A stretch of DNA of 64,000 nt from JAPLJM01 sp963708515. GTDB taxonomy: Bacteria; Desulfobacterota; Syntrophia; Syntrophales; Fen-1087. Made by a program: the position numbers and the translations under genes. The DNA lies in assembly GCA_963708515.1 (NCBI GenBank), contig CAVPSX010000012.1:1-64000 (forward strand). The letters run 5' to 3'. Below the pieces are notes generated by a model. The model was not told the DNA's origin. It ran no database searches and saw only the letters and a program-made list of their open reading frames with translations. This document shows positions 34,223-43,533 of the stretch, piece after piece; position 1 is the stretch's first letter; every line of letters starts with the position of its first letter.

Positions 34223-35572
34223 TTGGATCGGAAGTATCTGTATATTCAAACCTTTGGCTGCCAGATGAACGTCAACGATTCCGAAAAAATCGTGGCGCTC
34301 CTGAGAGACGAGGGTTATGAAACGACGGACAACGCCGAAGGCGCCGATCTGATCCTCGTCAATACCTGCAGCATCCGGGAAAAGGCAGCCCAGAAAGCTT
34401 TCAGCCAGTTGGGACGATTCCGGATGATGAAGGAGCGAAATCCGGATTTGATACTGGCCGTCGGGGGTTGCCTGGCGCAAGAATGGGGGCAAAATATCCT
34501 GGCCCGCGCGCCCTATCTGAATGTTGTGTTCGGGACCCACAACATCCACGGCCTGCCTGAATTCATACGCAGAGTTGGAAACAACGGATCCCGGGTTGTA
34601 GAGACCGCGTTTGCGCCGTCCGTGAAGTCTCTGAACATCATGGCCAGGCCTGAGAAGGGCGCCGTCAGCGCCTATGTGACCATCATGCAGGGCTGCAACA
34701 ACTTCTGCGCCTATTGTGTCGTGCCCCACCTGCGAGGCCCGGAGGAAAGCCGTCCCGCAGAGGATATCCTTGCGGAGGTCGAAACACTGGCCGATCATGG
34801 CGTCCGGGAAGTGACGCTGCTTGGACAGAATGTCAATGCTTATGGAAAAACGCTTGGAGGAAGCCCCGGATTTCCGCAATTGCTTCGTGCCATCGGCCGG
34901 ATCAGGGGGATCGAAAGGATTCGCTTCACCACTTCCCATCCCAGGGATTTATCGGAAGACCTGATGCGCTGCTTTGCCGAGGTGGACGCCATGTGTAATC
35001 ATATCCACCTGCCGGTTCAGTCCGGCTCGGACACGATTCTCGGAAGGATGAACCGGGGCTACACCCGTGGCCAGTATCTGGAGAAGATCGAAGGTCTGCG
35101 ACATTATTGTCCGGAGATCAGCGTCACGTCCGATGTGATCGTCGGTTTTCCCGGTGAAACGGAAGCGGACTACCAGGCGACCCTTGCGCTCATGGAGACG
35201 GTAACGTTTGACAATCTCTTTTCTTTCAAGTATTCAGAGCGCAAGGGAACGGCAGCGGTCGGATTTGACCGGCAAGTTCCTGAAAAGGTCAAGTCGGAAC
35301 GACTGCAACGGTTGCAGGCCCTTCAGCAGGAACATACCCTGAAGCGAAATCGTATGCTGGAAGGAAGGGTGAAGGTTGTTATGGTCGAGGGGAAAAGCAA
35401 AAATTCAGATCGTGACATGACGGGCCGGACGCGATGCAACAAGATCGTCAATTTCCGGGGCGGGTGGAAACTTGCCGGCAAGACCTGTTCTGTCCTGATT
35501 AAAAAGGCCCATCTGCACTCCCTGATGGGAGAACCGGCCGAAGGAGCGAAAGACCCATGCTCATCGAAATGA
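34223..35572 (+). CDS. miaB: tRNA-2-methylthio-N6-dimethylallyladenosine synthase
   Basis: A 449-residue radical SAM methylthiotransferase acting on i6A37 of tRNA. The N-terminal MTTase domain has the three auxiliary-cluster Cys (TFGCQMNVNDSE, NTCSIREKA, VGGCLAQ). The radical SAM motif is CNNFCAYCVVPHLRG (CX3CX2C, about 155), with HLPVQSGSDTIL (about 265) and a C-terminal TRAM domain (about 375-440). NTCSIREKA is characteristic of MiaB rather than RimO or MtaB. The start is TTG with AAGGA 7 nt upstream. The DUF151 gene overlaps its 3' end by 16 nt. Confidence 0.93.
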   Translation: MDRKYLYIQTFGCQMNVNDSEKIVALLRDEGYETTDNAEGADLILVNTCSIREKAAQKAFSQLGRFRMMKERNPDLILAVGGCLAQEWGQNILARAPYLNVVFGTHNIHGLPEFIRRVGNNGSRVVETAFAPSVKSLNIMARPEKGAVSAYVTIMQGCNNFCAYCVVPHLRGPEESRPAEDILAEVETLADHGVREVTLLGQNVNAYGKTLGGSPGFPQLLRAIGRIRGIERIRFTTSHPRDLSEDLMRCFAEVDAMCNHIHLPVQSGSDTILGRMNRGYTRGQYLEKIEGLRHYCPEISVTSDVIVGFPGETEADYQATLALMETVTFDNLFSFKYSERKGTAAVGFDRQVPEKVKSERLQRLQALQQEHTLKRNRMLEGRVKVVMVEGKSKNSDRDMTGRTRCNKIVNFRGGWKLAGKTCSVLIKKAHLHSLMGEPAEGAKDPCSSK

Positions 35573-36057
35573 AAGTAAGCGGGTTGACCATTGATCCAAT
35601 TACCAATACGCCGATTGTCATTCTGAAGGATCTTCAGGAACGGAAGGCCATTCCGATCTGGATCGGCTTGTTCGAGGCCAGCGCGATCGCAACGGAAATG
35701 GAAAAGATAAATTTTTCCAGGCCCATGACCCATGATCTGATGAACGACATGCTCAAGATCATGAATGCGGAAATTACAAGCGTGGAGATCAGCGACCTCC
35801 GGAACAATACGTTTTTCGCCAGCATTCATCTAATCAGGAACGGCGAGCGCTTCGTTGTCGATGCCCGTCCCAGCGACGCCATTGCGCTGGCTCTGAGAGC
35901 AAACGCGCAGATTTTTGTGGATGATAAAGTCCTCGAAAAGTCGCGCACGATCGATTTCGGCGTGAAAGCCACAGACCTGGACAAGCTCCAGGAAAATAAA
36001 CTGATGGAATTTCTGGAAAACCTGTCTCCGGAGGAATTCGGAAAGTATAAAATGTAG
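35557..36057 (+). CDS. DUF151 bifunctional nuclease family protein
   Basis: A 166-residue protein of the DUF151/BFN family. It begins MLIEMKVSGLTIDPITNTPI, then AIPIWIGLFEASAIATEME (the conserved IGxxEAxxI segment) and RFVVDARPSDAIALALRANA with the conserved DARPSDAIALA motif. The C-terminus is rich in Glu and Leu. Plant and some bacterial relatives have been reported as nucleases. A role in this organism is unproven. It overlaps miaB, so the two are translated together. Confidence 0.85.
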   Translation: MLIEMKVSGLTIDPITNTPIVILKDLQERKAIPIWIGLFEASAIATEMEKINFSRPMTHDLMNDMLKIMNAEITSVEISDLRNNTFFASIHLIRNGERFVVDARPSDAIALALRANAQIFVDDKVLEKSRTIDFGVKATDLDKLQENKLMEFLENLSPEEFGKYKM

Positions 36058-36124
36058 GAAATCGGGAAATGGAAATATGGGAAGAGTCCCCATATACCCC
36101 ATACTCCCCATGATTGAGAGCAAT

Positions 36125-37060
36125 ATGGAAAAGGCCATCCGGGACTTTGAAACGCATATGGCCGTTGAGCGGGATCTTTCGCCGCTCACAGTGAAAAATT
36201 ATCTGCTTGACCTGAAACAGTTCCGGGAATTTCTAAAGGCGCAGCAGGCGCCGCTCATGCAGCCGGGCGACGAGGGGCTGTCTCAAGTGGATTATCTGGT
36301 GATCCGGTCTTTTCTCGGGACGCTTCACCGGAAAAAGCTCAGCAGAACGACAATCGGTCGGAAAATAGCGGCTCTGAGAGCCTTTTTTAATTTTCTGCTG
36401 CGCGAAGGCCGCATCCGGGCCAATCCCGCAGAGCTTGTTCAGACGCCCCGGACGGAAAAATATATGCCCACGTTTCTGTCCGTCGATGACATGAACACGC
36501 TGTTAGGGGCATGGCGTCCGTCTGATGTGAGGGGATTGAGAGACCGGGCCATTTTGGAGCTCTTTTATTCCGCAGGCATCCGGCTCAGTGAATTGACGGG
36601 ATTGAATCTGAATGCAATCGACGACGCGCAGGCATTGATCAGGGTGCACGGCAAGGGCCGGAAAGTCAGGATTGTTCCCGTCGGCCGGCCGGCGCTCACG
36701 GCCCTGACTGCCTACCTCGAAAAAAGGGAGGCGCTTTTGCGGCCGGAATCGGATTGCCCCGATAGCCCTGTATTCTTAAGCAGCAGGGGAAAGCGTCTGA
36801 CCCCCAGAAGCGTGCAGCGCATTGTGGACAAAGCGGTCTTGGCCAGTGGAATCGGCCGAAAAATCAGCCCCCATGCCCTGCGGCACAGTTTTGCCACGCA
36901 TCTGTTGGACGCCGGCGCCGATTTGAGGTCCATCCAGGAGCTGCTGGGGCACGAGAGCTTGTCCACAACCCAGAAATATACCTCCGTCAGCGTGAGCCGG
37001 CTGATGGAAGTGTACGACAAGGCGCACCCGAAGGCCGGAGGAGGGCCTGAGAACACATGA
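36125..37060 (+). CDS. xerC: tyrosine recombinase XerC
   Basis: A 311-residue site-specific recombinase, probably the XerC partner for dif recombination. The N-terminal SAM-like domain (MAVERDLSPLTVKNYLLDL) is followed by the catalytic residues: Arg in SAGIRLSELTGL (about 155), Lys in GKGRKVRIVP, HxxR in PHALRHSFATHLL (about 250), His in LLGHESLSTTQ and the nucleophile Tyr in KYTSVS. The family length is about 300. The start is chosen at MEKAIRDFE; ATGs further upstream have no better site. It overlaps hslV by 4 nt, the classic xerC-hslV-hslU order. Confidence 0.9.
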   Translation: MEKAIRDFETHMAVERDLSPLTVKNYLLDLKQFREFLKAQQAPLMQPGDEGLSQVDYLVIRSFLGTLHRKKLSRTTIGRKIAALRAFFNFLLREGRIRANPAELVQTPRTEKYMPTFLSVDDMNTLLGAWRPSDVRGLRDRAILELFYSAGIRLSELTGLNLNAIDDAQALIRVHGKGRKVRIVPVGRPALTALTAYLEKREALLRPESDCPDSPVFLSSRGKRLTPRSVQRIVDKAVLASGIGRKISPHALRHSFATHLLDAGADLRSIQELLGHESLSTTQKYTSVSVSRLMEVYDKAHPKAGGGPENT

Positions 37061-37617
37061 AATTTCACGGGACAACCATCCTTGCCATCAGGCATAAAGG
37101 CCGTGTCACCGTTGTCGGCGACGGCCAGGTCACATTTGATGTGACCATCATGAAGCACGGGGCCAAAAAGGTCCGCCGGTTGTATCATAATGAGGTCATT
37201 GTCGGTTTTGCCGGCGCGACCGCCGATGCCTTTACGCTGTTTGACCGTTTCGATCAGAAACTGGAGCAGTATAACGGCAACCTGCTGCGGGCCGCCGTGG
37301 AACTGACCAAAGACTGGCGAACGGATCGGGTTTTGAGGCACCTGGAGGCGCTCATGATTGCCGTCAGCCGGGATCACTTTCTCATGATCTCAGGCAACGG
37401 CGATGTCATCGAATCAGATGATGATGTCATGGCCATCGGATCGGGTGCGCCCTATGCCCTCGCAGCGGCCCGCGCCCTTGTGAGACATACCGAATTATCA
37501 TCCACGGAGATCGCCAGTGAATCGCTGAAGATTGCCTCGGAGATCTGTATTTATACCAACAACCGTATCACCATCGAAGAGATGGAAACCGCCCCGTACG
37601 GGGAGCGAAATCAATAA
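37057..37617 (+). CDS. hslV: ATP-dependent protease peptidase subunit HslV
   Basis: A 186-residue threonine peptidase forming the dodecameric core of the HslVU (ClpQY) protease. The N-terminus MKFHGTTILAIRHKG contains the nucleophile Thr after a short propeptide ending in Gly. VVGDGQVTFDVTIMKHGAKK, GFAGATADAFTLFDRF and AIGSGAPYALAAARAL are family motifs. It overlaps xerC by 4 nt, and hslU follows after 13 nt, so expression is coupled. Confidence 0.95.
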   Translation: MKFHGTTILAIRHKGRVTVVGDGQVTFDVTIMKHGAKKVRRLYHNEVIVGFAGATADAFTLFDRFDQKLEQYNGNLLRAAVELTKDWRTDRVLRHLEALMIAVSRDHFLMISGNGDVIESDDDVMAIGSGAPYALAAARALVRHTELSSTEIASESLKIASEICIYTNNRITIEEMETAPYGERNQ

Positions 37618-37630
37618 GGAGTAACGTTTA

Positions 37631-39013
37631 ATGTCGTCCAATCAGTTAACGCCCAGACAAATTGTGGAGCGTCTGGATCAATACATCATCGGGCAGGGGG
37701 ACGCGAAACGGGCCGTTGCCATTGCCCTCAGGAACCGCTGGCGCCGGCAGAATGTGCCCAAAGAGCTGGCGGAAGAAATTTCACCGAAGAACATTATCAT
37801 GATCGGCCCCACGGGGGTCGGAAAAACGGAGATTGCGCGGAGGCTGGCCAGGCTGGATAATTCCCCCTTTCTAAAGGTGGAAGCCTCGAAATTCACGGAA
37901 GTGGGTTATGTGGGCCGGGACGTAGAGTCCATGGTGCGGGATCTGGTGGAGCTGTCCGTAAACATGATCAAATCGGAGGAGCAGGAGAAGGTTGCGGCGC
38001 GGGCGGCAGAGCTGGCCGAAGAACGGCTTCTGGATATTCTGCTGCCGCCCAAGCCGGCGGAGAAAAAGGTGGAGGATATGCTTGTGGACAGGCCGCCGGA
38101 TGAAGATCCGGCGGATCTGCCGCTACCGGTCGATACGACCCGTGAAAAAATACGCCGCCTGCTGCACGAGGGGAAACTGGACGCCCGTTCTGTGGAGATT
38201 GAGATCCAGGAGGTTCGTCCCGGACCGATGATTGAGATCTTTTCTTCCTCCGGAGTGGAGGACATGGGCCTGAACATCAAGGAGATGTTTGGAAATATCT
38301 TTCCGCAGAAGAAAAAGGTGCGGAAGGTGAAAGTTCCTGAAGCCATTGAGCTTCTGACGCAGGAAGAGGCGCAGCGGCTGGTCGATATGGACAAGGTGAC
38401 AAAAGCCGCCGTGGAACGCGTAGAGCAATCCGGCATTATTTTCCTCGATGAGATCGACAAGATCGTCGGCAGCGACGGCGCGCACGGCCCGGATGTCTCC
38501 CGGGAAGGCGTACAGCGCGACCTGTTGCCGATCGTCGAAGGATCGAACGTCAATACCCGCTACGGCATGGTCAAATCGGATCATATCCTTTTCATTGCAG
38601 CGGGGGCGTTCAGCGCGTCGAAACCTTCCGATCTGATCCCGGAACTTCAGGGACGGTTTCCCATCCGGGTCGAGCTGGATTCGCTCGGGAAAGAGGAATT
38701 CATCCGGATCCTGACGGAACCCCATAACGCGCTGATCAAACAGTACGTGGAAATGCTGGCGACGGAGGGACTGGACATCACTTTTCAGGAGGATGCGATT
38801 GCCGAGATTGCCGAAGTGGCTACGGTCGTCAATGAGAAGACAGAAAACATCGGCGCCCGGCGCCTTTATACCATCATGGAAACGCTCTTGGACGAAATTT
38901 CCTTTGACGCCCCGGACATGACGGAAAAGGAAATCGTCATCGACGCAGACTATGTCCGGCAGAAATTGTCGGAAATAGTGGAAGATGAGGATCTGAGCCG
39001 GTATATTTTATAA
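37631..39013 (+). CDS. hslU: HslVU protease ATPase subunit HslU
   Basis: A 460-residue AAA+ unfoldase. It begins LTPRQIVERLDQYIIGQGDAK and has Walker A GPTGVGKTE (about 58), the pore loop GYVGRD (about 92), an intermediate I-domain (about 110-240), Walker B IIFLDEID (about 268), and sensor elements including GARRLYTIME in the C-terminal domain. The C-terminus EDLSRYIL is the segment that docks into HslV. A good Shine-Dalgarno (AAGGAG) precedes the ATG. Confidence 0.96.
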   Translation: MSSNQLTPRQIVERLDQYIIGQGDAKRAVAIALRNRWRRQNVPKELAEEISPKNIIMIGPTGVGKTEIARRLARLDNSPFLKVEASKFTEVGYVGRDVESMVRDLVELSVNMIKSEEQEKVAARAAELAEERLLDILLPPKPAEKKVEDMLVDRPPDEDPADLPLPVDTTREKIRRLLHEGKLDARSVEIEIQEVRPGPMIEIFSSSGVEDMGLNIKEMFGNIFPQKKKVRKVKVPEAIELLTQEEAQRLVDMDKVTKAAVERVEQSGIIFLDEIDKIVGSDGAHGPDVSREGVQRDLLPIVEGSNVNTRYGMVKSDHILFIAAGAFSASKPSDLIPELQGRFPIRVELDSLGKEEFIRILTEPHNALIKQYVEMLATEGLDITFQEDAIAEIAEVATVVNEKTENIGARRLYTIMETLLDEISFDAPDMTEKEIVIDADYVRQKLSEIVEDEDLSRYIL

Positions 39014-39031
39014 GAGTCAGCGGGGGTGAAG

Positions 39032-39925
39032 ATGGGTCACGTGGAAAAATCCATGGAACAGGCGGAGATCCTGCTTGAGGCGCTTCCCTATATCAGGCGG
39101 TTTTACAACAAAACCATTGTCATCAAGTATGGCGGCCATGCCATGCTCGACGAAGACCTGAAGCAATCCTTCGCACGGGATGTGCTCATGATGAAGTATA
39201 TCGGCATCAACCCGGTTGTCGTTCACGGGGGCGGGCCGCAAATCGGAACCTATCTGAAGAAACTCGGCAAGGAGTCGCGGTTTGTCCAGGGCATGCGCGT
39301 GACGGACGAAGAGACCATGAATATTGTGGAAATGGTTCTCGTGGGAATGGTGAACAAGGAAATCGTCGGTCTGATCAATCGTCATGGCGGAAAGGCAGTG
39401 GGCTTGAGCGGCAAGGACGGCAATCTGATCGAGGCGGAGAAATATTATTTGAGCGAAGAAAAGGCCAAAGACACGCCGTCTGAGATCATCGACATCGGTC
39501 TCGTTGGAAGAGTCACGAAGATCAATGCAGCCCTGATCAAGTCTCTGGCAAAGGATGGCTTCATCCCTGTCATTGCACCGACGGGCGTGGGGGAGCATGG
39601 AGAAACCTTCAACATCAATGCGGACATTGTGGCCGGAGAAGTCGCCGCCGCCCTGCAGGCCGAAAAAATGATCCTGCTGACCGATGTGGAGGGGGTTCTG
39701 GATCAACAGAAGCGACTGATCAATACCATGAGCGACCAGGACGCCCGGCGCATGATCGAAGCAGGGGTCGTGGAAGGGGGCATGTTTCCCAAAGTGAAAT
39801 GCTGCATCAAGGCCCTGAGGGGCGGGGTTCGCAAGGCCCATATCGTGGACGGACGGCTCAAGCATGCTGTTCTGCTGGAGATGTTCACGGACAGCGGCAT
39901 CGGAACCGAGATCGTGCTGACATAA
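39032..39925 (+). CDS. argB: acetylglutamate kinase
   Basis: A 297-residue amino-acid kinase phosphorylating N-acetylglutamate, step two of arginine synthesis. It shows IVIKYGGHAML (ATP-binding Lys, about 30), VVVHGGGPQIG (substrate loop, about 70), VGLSGKDGNLIEA, NINADIVAGEVAAAL and a MFPKVKCCIKALRGGVRKAH segment near the end. The N-terminal helix of about 25 residues (VEKSMEQAEILLEALPYI) is the kind found in arginine-inhibited hexameric enzymes, so feedback control is likely. The ATG at 39032 is preferred over a GTG at 39026. A family 2 repeat separates it from argD. Confidence 0.95.
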   Translation: MGHVEKSMEQAEILLEALPYIRRFYNKTIVIKYGGHAMLDEDLKQSFARDVLMMKYIGINPVVVHGGGPQIGTYLKKLGKESRFVQGMRVTDEETMNIVEMVLVGMVNKEIVGLINRHGGKAVGLSGKDGNLIEAEKYYLSEEKAKDTPSEIIDIGLVGRVTKINAALIKSLAKDGFIPVIAPTGVGEHGETFNINADIVAGEVAAALQAEKMILLTDVEGVLDQQKRLINTMSDQDARRMIEAGVVEGGMFPKVKCCIKALRGGVRKAHIVDGRLKHAVLLEMFTDSGIGTEIVLT

Positions 39926-39930
39926 ATTAT

Positions 39931-40118
39931 GCGATCTTTGCATAACCGGTGAAAAATGGGTCGCAAGCGGCGAATGAAAGATTTTTCGTTGATGGGGACA
40001 CGACTCTGTCAAGCCCCCTCCCCATGACTAATTAATTTATTTCAGAAATATTTTTGCATTATAGTATTTTATGCAAAAAAGATTTTGAGCCGCGGCGAAG
40101 ACATTTTTCACCGGTCTC
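39931..40118. repeat. interspersed palindromic repeat family 2, copy C
   Basis: About 188 bp inserted between argB and argD, only 5 nt after the argB stop. The left end is GATCTTTGCATAACCGGTG with GAAAAATGG, and the right end is CATTTTTCACCGGTCTC. Here the inverted match of the ends is extended (ACCGGTGAAAAATG against CATTTTTCACCGGT). The centre has the AAGCCCCCTCCCCAT variant seen in copy B. It could form a very stable hairpin in the arginine transcript. Confidence 0.85.
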
Positions 40119-40162
40119 AATATGCATCGGAAGCAGGCGTTGCGTATTCCTGAAAGCGAAAA

Positions 40163-41356
40163 ATGATGAAAACAGAAGAATTGATGGGTCGTTACGCAAA
40201 ATACGTCATGAACACGTACAAGCGGTTTCCGCTGGCCTTGACCAGGGGCGCAGGCGCTCGGGTCTGGGATGTGGACGGCAGGGAATATCTGGACATGGCA
40301 GCCGGCATCGCCGTGTGCAGCCTCGGTCATGCCCATCCCGGCGTCGTCGCCGCCATCGGGCGGCAGGCTGAAACGCTCATGCATGTGTCCAATCTCTACT
40401 ACACGGAACCCCAGGCCGGTTTTGCCCGGCTGCTCGTGGAAAACTCCTTTGCCGACAAGGTTTTTTTCTGCAACAGCGGCGCAGAGGCCAATGAAGCCGC
40501 CATCAAGCTCGCCCGGAAATACGGCCATGAGCGGCTCGGCGGTAAATATGAATTGATCACGATGAAGGATTCCTTTCACGGACGGACGCTGGCGACCATT
40601 ACGGCCACCGGCCAGGAAAAATTTCAGGTCGGTTTTGCGCCCCTGCCGGAAGGTTTCAAGTATGCCCCCTTTGACGACCTGCCGGCCCTCGAAGCGGCCA
40701 TTTCGGAGAAGACCTGCGGTGTCCTGCTGGAGCCGATCCAGGGGGAGGGCGGCGTCCGGATTCCCGATGCGCATTATCTGAGAGGGGTCCGGGAAATCTG
40801 CGACCGGTACGGGATATTGATGATTTTAGACGAGGTGCAGGTCGGCATGGGACGGACAGGAACCCTCTTTGCCTACGAAGATTCCGGTATCCAACCGGAT
40901 GTCATGACGCTGGCCAAGGCCATTGGCAACGGCTTCCCGGTCGGCGCAATGCTGGCGACTGACAGCGCAGCGGCGGCGTTTCAGCCGGGCAACCACGCTT
41001 CGACCTTCGGCGGCACGCCTCTGGCTATGGCCGCCTGTATCGCCGTTTTTGAAGCCATCCAGGAGGAAGGGGTATTGGCCAACTGCCGACGGGTCGGAGC
41101 CCACTTCCTGGAACGGATGCGACGCATGCAGGGACATCAGCCTCTGATCAAGGACGTCCGGGGAAAGGGGCTGATCCTCGGGATGGAACTCGCCATCGAC
41201 GGTGCTGAAATTGTGAAGAAGTGCATGGAAAAAGGTCTTCTGATCATTACCTCGGGCGCCGGGAACGTCCTGCGTTTTGTTCCGCCGCTGATTATCACGG
41301 AAAAAGACGTGGACCAGGCCCTGGATATTCTGGAGGAGGTTTTCAGGACAGCATGA
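40163..41356 (+). CDS. argD: acetylornithine aminotransferase
   Basis: A 397-residue class III PLP aminotransferase converting N-acetylglutamate semialdehyde to N-acetylornithine. It also likely serves succinyl-DAP, since DAP genes are nearby. Motifs: VWDVDGREYLDMAAGIAVC, FFCNSGAEANEAAIKLARKY (about 100), SFHGRTLATITATGQ, LEPIQGEGGV, ILDEVQVGMGRTG (about 220) and the PLP Lys in LAKAIGNGFPVGAML (about 253). The stop overlaps the argF start (ATGA). Confidence 0.94.
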   Translation: MMKTEELMGRYAKYVMNTYKRFPLALTRGAGARVWDVDGREYLDMAAGIAVCSLGHAHPGVVAAIGRQAETLMHVSNLYYTEPQAGFARLLVENSFADKVFFCNSGAEANEAAIKLARKYGHERLGGKYELITMKDSFHGRTLATITATGQEKFQVGFAPLPEGFKYAPFDDLPALEAAISEKTCGVLLEPIQGEGGVRIPDAHYLRGVREICDRYGILMILDEVQVGMGRTGTLFAYEDSGIQPDVMTLAKAIGNGFPVGAMLATDSAAAAFQPGNHASTFGGTPLAMAACIAVFEAIQEEGVLANCRRVGAHFLERMRRMQGHQPLIKDVRGKGLILGMELAIDGAEIVKKCMEKGLLIITSGAGNVLRFVPPLIITEKDVDQALDILEEVFRTA

Positions 41357-42261
41357 AAAAAGACCTGTTGAGTGTTTACGATCTTGACCCAGCGGATTTC
41401 AGGGTGATATTTGAAAAAGCGGCCGGGCTCAAGCAGATGTTGAAAGCGGGGGAACATCACGCGCCGCTGAAGGGAAAGACGCTGGGGATGATTTTTGACA
41501 AATCATCCACCCGCACGCGCATTTCCTTCGAAGTGGGCATGTTCCAGCTTGGGGGCATTGCCCTTTTTCTGAGCAGCCGGGACACACAGATCGGGCGGGG
41601 GGAAAGCATCCGGGACACCGCCAGGATCATGTCCCGATATCTCAACGGCATCATGATCCGGACCTATGCCCAGGAGGCGGTGGAGGAATTTGCGCGCTAT
41701 GCCGCCATTCCCGTCATCAACGGTCTGACGGACCTGCTGCATCCCTGTCAGATATTAAGCGATCTGTTCACCATTTTAGAGAAGAAAGGCGCCTATGAAG
41801 GATTGAAAATCGCCTACATCGGCGACGGCAACAATGTGGCCAATTCCTGGGTCAACGCGGCCGCCAGGCTTCCGATCCGGCTCGCGCTGGCCTGTCCGGA
41901 AGGGTATGAGCCGGATGCCTTCATCGTTGAACGGGCCGTCAAATCGGCAAGGGAGAGAGTGACCCTCCATCGCGATCCGGCGGATGCAGCCACCGGGGCG
42001 GATGTGATCTATACGGACGTCTGGGCCAGTATGGGGCAGGAGGCTCAGAAGGCTGAAAGAGCCGGAGTCTTCAAATCCTATCAGGTGAATCGGAAACTGC
42101 TTGCCTGTGCCAGTAAGGATGCGATCGTCATGCACTGTTTGCCCGCGCACAGGGGGGAGGAGATTACCGCTGACGTCCTGGACGGCCCGCAGTCGGTGGT
42201 CATCGATCAGGCGGAGAACCGCCTGCATGTGCAGAAGGCCATCCTGGAAATATTGATGTAA
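41353..42261 (+). CDS. argF: ornithine carbamoyltransferase
   Basis: A 302-residue transcarbamylase making citrulline. The carbamoyl-phosphate loop is KSSTRTRISFEV (STRTR, about 48). HPCQILSDLFTILE (about 128), GDGNNVANSWV (about 150) and the ornithine loop MHCLPAHRGEEI (HCLP, about 260) complete the active site. The start overlaps the argD stop by 4 nt. A longer frame upstream is the argD shadow. Confidence 0.96.
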   Translation: MKKDLLSVYDLDPADFRVIFEKAAGLKQMLKAGEHHAPLKGKTLGMIFDKSSTRTRISFEVGMFQLGGIALFLSSRDTQIGRGESIRDTARIMSRYLNGIMIRTYAQEAVEEFARYAAIPVINGLTDLLHPCQILSDLFTILEKKGAYEGLKIAYIGDGNNVANSWVNAAARLPIRLALACPEGYEPDAFIVERAVKSARERVTLHRDPADAATGADVIYTDVWASMGQEAQKAERAGVFKSYQVNRKLLACASKDAIVMHCLPAHRGEEITADVLDGPQSVVIDQAENRLHVQKAILEILM

Positions 42262-42277
42262 GAGGGAGGCGTGGATT

Positions 42278-43528
42278 TTGAAAAAGCAGGTTAAAAAAGT
42301 TGTTCTGGCCTATTCCGGAGGGCTGGATACGTCGGTGATCGTCAAGTGGCTCGTCGAAACCTATGGTTGCGAAGTGATTGCTTTTGCGGCGGATCTTGGC
42401 CAGAAGGAAGAGCTCGACGGCCTCAAACAGAGGGCCATTAAAACCGGCGCCAGCAAAGTTTATATTGATGATCTGACCGAAGAATTTGCGAGGGACTTTG
42501 TCTTCCCGGCCATGCGCGCCAATGCCGTCTATGAAGGAACATACCTGATGGGGACATCGCTGGCCAGGCCGCTCATCGCCAAACGGCAAATCGAGATTGC
42601 GCGACTTGAAAAGGCCGACGCCGTTTGCCACGGGGCGACCGGCAAGGGGAACGATCAGGTCCGCTTTGAGCTGACCTATATGGCCCTGGAGCCGCATATC
42701 CGGATCATCGCGGCCTGGAAGGACGAGAACTGGCAATTTGATTCCCGCCGGTCCATGCTCGATTATGCGGAAAAACACAAGATACCTGTTCCGCTCGTGA
42801 GCCGGGAAAAGCCTTACAGCAGCGACCGCAACCTGCTGCATATTTCCCACGAAGGCGGCATCCTCGAGGATCCGTGGGCGGAGCCGCCGGAGGATGTGTT
42901 TGTTCTAACGGCCTCGCCCGAGGCGGCTCCGGATCAGCCCATATATGTAGAAATTGACTTTGAAAGAGGCAATCCCGTGGCCGTCAACGGCAGGAAAATG
43001 AGCCCGGCGAAACTCATGGATTTTATGAACCGGATCGCCGGCGCCAACGGAATCGGCCGGGTGGACATGGTGGAGAACCGTTTTGTGGGCATGAAATCCC
43101 GAGGCGTCTATGAAACGCCGGGCGGCACGGTCCTGTGGGCGGCGCATCGCGCCGTCGAATCCATCACCATGGACCGCGAAGTCATGCTGCTCAGGGATTC
43201 CCTGATCCCCAAGTATGCGCAACTGGTCTATAACGGATTCTGGTACTCGCCGGAGATGAGGGCCCTGCAGGGCCTCGTGGATGCGACCCAGGAAACGGTG
43301 ACGGGGAAGGCCCGCATGAAACTCTACAAGGGCAATGTGATTGTGGCGGGCCGGAAATCGCCTTATTCCCTGTACAGCGAAGCTTTTGCCACATTTGAAA
43401 AGGACGAGGTCTATAATCAGAAGGATGCCACGGGCTTCATCAAACTCAATGCCCTGAGACTGCGGATCCAGGCGCTGCAGAAACGGGGCCGAAGAAAAAC
43501 GCCTGCAGCGAAGCGGGGGGATAAATAG
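42278..43528 (+). CDS. argG: argininosuccinate synthase
   Basis: A 416-residue ATP-dependent ligase of citrulline and aspartate. It has the PP-loop LAYSGGLDTSVIVKWL (about 10), GTSLARPLIAKRQIEIA (about 90), the aspartate-binding CHGATGKGNDQVRFEL (about 118), and the synthetase domain LSREKPYSSDRNLLHISHEGG-type region in two parts. The C-terminal Lys/Arg-rich tail is normal. The start codon is TTG with GGAGG 9 nt upstream. It is followed by argH after 5 nt. Confidence 0.95.
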   Translation: MKKQVKKVVLAYSGGLDTSVIVKWLVETYGCEVIAFAADLGQKEELDGLKQRAIKTGASKVYIDDLTEEFARDFVFPAMRANAVYEGTYLMGTSLARPLIAKRQIEIARLEKADAVCHGATGKGNDQVRFELTYMALEPHIRIIAAWKDENWQFDSRRSMLDYAEKHKIPVPLVSREKPYSSDRNLLHISHEGGILEDPWAEPPEDVFVLTASPEAAPDQPIYVEIDFERGNPVAVNGRKMSPAKLMDFMNRIAGANGIGRVDMVENRFVGMKSRGVYETPGGTVLWAAHRAVESITMDREVMLLRDSLIPKYAQLVYNGFWYSPEMRALQGLVDATQETVTGKARMKLYKGNVIVAGRKSPYSLYSEAFATFEKDEVYNQKDATGFIKLNALRLRIQALQKRGRRKTPAAKRGDK

Positions 43529-43533
43529 CGCTT

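Noticed and set aside
36125..37060. Phage or integron integrase
   Set aside because: Gene order with hslV and hslU and the normal 300-residue length identify a housekeeping XerC. No att site or cargo is present.
39017..40012. A 331-codon minus-strand frame over argB and a repeat
   Set aside because: Its beginning is translated repeat sequence and the rest is antisense to argB.
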